A model generated the notes under the pieces. That model was given only the letters and a program-made list of their open reading frames with translations. It had not been told where the DNA came from and ran no database searches. Below are positions 57,067-64,000 of a stretch of 64,000 nucleotides of DNA, in pieces (positions within the stretch are counted from its first letter, which is position 1; each line of letters starts with the position of its first letter). The DNA is from Lactobacillus sp. PV012 (GTDB lineage Bacteria; Bacillota; Bacilli; Lactobacillales; Lactobacillaceae). Both the position numbers and the translations under genes were made by a program. Location: positions 1,459,860-1,523,859 of the forward strand of contig NZ_CP041983.1 of NCBI RefSeq assembly GCF_014522325.1, read 5' to 3'.

Positions 57067-57139
57067 TGGAGGCTAACGGGATCGAACCGATGACCTCCTG
57101 CGTGCAAAGCAGGCGCTCTCCCATCTGAGCTAAGCCCCC
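57067..57139 (-). tRNA. tRNA-Ala (TGC), operon 1
   Basis: 73 bases, anticodon TGC in CTTTGCACG, acceptor GGGGGCT/AGCCTCC with one wobble, T-loop GGTTCGATCCC, discriminator A. No CCA encoded. Confidence 0.96.
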
Positions 57140-57175
57140 ATTCGCCATTCTTTCTCAAAGTTTTTCTACTTTGAA

Positions 57176-57250
<75 letters not shown>

Positions 57251-57383
57251 GATTTGCTTGGCATTTATTCAAGTATGGTTGAGGTATTACCCTCAAAACT
57301 AAACAAAAATTCTTCTGTGTGCCTTTTTCTTGTTTGGCTTTCTGACTTCTTTTAGTGTCTTCACACTCTCCATCAGTTGCCCT

Positions 57384-58960
<1,577 letters not shown>

Positions 58961-59137
58961 CTTTTTGAAATGAGCTTTTCTTAGCTCTTAACGTTTTTTT
59001 GATTTGTTATCTCAAATTTATTGCTTGCGAATTGACTTCGCTTTGTTTGGGGTTTATTTCCCCCGCACACTTACGAATTTTTGTTCAGTTTTCAAGGTAC
59101 TACCACTAACTTAATCTTTTATCAAGTTAGCTTAATA

Positions 59138-59166
59138 ATTATAGCGCATTTTAAAATAAATTGCAA
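59138..59166 (-). promoter_or_regulatory. Promoter of rrn operon 1
   Basis: On the minus strand TTGCAA (59161-59166), 17 bases, TATAAT (59138-59143), about 180 bases upstream of the 16S gene and after the tRNA-Asn gene. A CTTGAAAACTGAAC boxA-like stretch follows. Confidence 0.8.
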
Positions 59167-59198
59167 GTGTTTTTTGTAATTTTTTATTTCGCTATTAG

Positions 59199-59271
59199 CT
59201 CCGGCTGTCAGACTCGAACTGACGACAGCCTGATTAACAGTCAGGTGCTCTACCAACTGAGCTAAGCCGGA
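59199..59271 (-). tRNA. tRNA-Asn (GTT)
   Basis: 73 bases, anticodon GTT in CTGTTAATC, acceptor TCCGGCT/AGCCGGA, discriminator G, T-loop AGTTCGAGTCT. Lies after the 5S of operon 2 and before the promoter of operon 1, with no terminator between 5S and tRNA; likely cotranscribed with operon 2. Confidence 0.96.
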
Positions 59272-59282
59272 ATAAGTAAAAG

Positions 59283-59402
59283 AGCACGGCAACTACCTAT
59301 CCTCGCAGGCAGTTTCCCACCAACTACTTTCGGCGTTAAGAAGCTTAACTTCTGTGTTCGGCATGGGAACAGGTGTTTCCTTCTTGCCATTGCCACCGTA
59401 CT
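59283..59402 (-). rRNA. 5S rRNA, operon 2
   Basis: Same sequence as the first 5S, 5429 bases further on. Stem ends AGTACGG/CCGTGCT. Confidence 0.95.
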
Positions 59403-59461
59403 CTTTCTGAGTTATTACACTCAAAACTGAATATAATCTAAAGCCTAAAACCTAGAGCTTT

Positions 59462-62366
<2,905 letters not shown>

Positions 62367-62495
62367 TATTTCAAGTTTGAGTTTCTCTCTTCTTCTCGGT
62401 CGCTCTTCAATCTGTTTCTCTTTCGATTGTCTCGGTTTTTTGCTTTGATTATATTCAGTTTTCAATGTACTAACTCTTGAGGGCTTTCCCCTCAA

Positions 62496-62568
62496 TGGAG
62501 GCTAACGGGATCGAACCGATGACCTCCTGCGTGCAAAGCAGGCGCTCTCCCATCTGAGCTAAGCCCCC
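62496..62568 (-). tRNA. tRNA-Ala (TGC), operon 2
   Basis: Same as the first operon's copy; anticodon TGC. Confidence 0.96.
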
Positions 62569-62604
62569 ATTCGCCATTCTTTCTCAAAGTTTTTCTACTT
62601 TGAA

Positions 62605-62679
<75 letters not shown>

Positions 62680-62812
62680 GATTTGCTTGGCATTTATTCA
62701 AGTATGGTTGAGGTATTACCCTCAAAACTAAACAAAAATTCTTCTGTGTGCCTTTTTCTTGTTTGGCTTTCTGACTTCTTTTAGTGTCTTCACACTCTCC
62801 ATCAGTTGCCCT

Positions 62813-64000
<1,188 letters not shown>

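Overview
The window is low-GC Firmicute chromosome and looks like a host-adapted Lactobacillus of the johnsonii/gasseri/taiwanensis type. The grounds are the gene order rsmG-noc-parA-parB-DUF951-ychF-DUF1129, a cinnamoyl esterase whose Ser/His/Asp layout matches the L. johnsonii enzymes, an scrA/scrB/scrR sucrose locus, a manLMN-DUF956 PTS operon, an IS1182-type insertion sequence and two tandem rRNA operons. The species call is inference from recalled protein similarity; no search was run.

Layout. 0-6.3 kb (all minus): the 5' part of murE, a two-component system and a heterodimeric LmrCD/BmrCD-type ABC exporter. 6.3-11.8 kb (minus): a compact chromosome-partitioning operon (rsmG, noc, parA, parB) running into DUF951, ychF and a DUF1129 membrane protein. 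12-16 kb: cvpA, then a flavin-flavoured minus operon (two NAD(P)H:FMN reductase genes, a tyrosine phosphatase, apbE) and a TetR gene. 16.3-21 kb: dipeptidase pepD, an HrtBA-like ABC transporter, a histidine phosphatase and a cinnamoyl/feruloyl esterase. 21-24.5 kb: a PhnDCEE-type ABC transporter preceded by an apparent attenuator leader with its own small ORF. 24.7-31.7 kb: a secreted basic protein, several uncharacterised or membrane genes, a membrane-anchored glycerophosphodiesterase, a GalT-like protein and an MFS exporter. 31.8-36.5 kb: a divergent sucrose locus. 36.5-43.2 kb: a broken phosphatase, pdxK, an orphan gatD-like gene, permeases, and asnA under a T-box. 43.2-48.3 kb: amino-acid permeases and a PuuD-like amidase. 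48.4-51.6 kb: the mannose PTS. 52-53.8 kb: an IS1182-family element. 53.8-64 kb: two tandem rrn operons on the minus strand, the second cut by the window edge in its 16S gene.

How it fits together. Much of the window is nutrient import (sucrose, mannose/glucose, amino acids, phosphonate-like ligand), with local regulation visible in the DNA: operators and cre-like boxes between scrA and scrB, a T-box before asnA, and mutually exclusive hairpins before phnD. Three genes (an FMN reductase, scrR, a tyrosine phosphatase) are each broken by a one-base shift at an A-run, all in the same direction; this could be sequencing undercall, recent decay or slippage. The most interesting candidate for something undescribed is the phn leader at 24336-24512: a perfect Shine-Dalgarno, a 58-codon ORF, an intrinsic terminator on the coding strand and a 10-nt segment able to unfold it.
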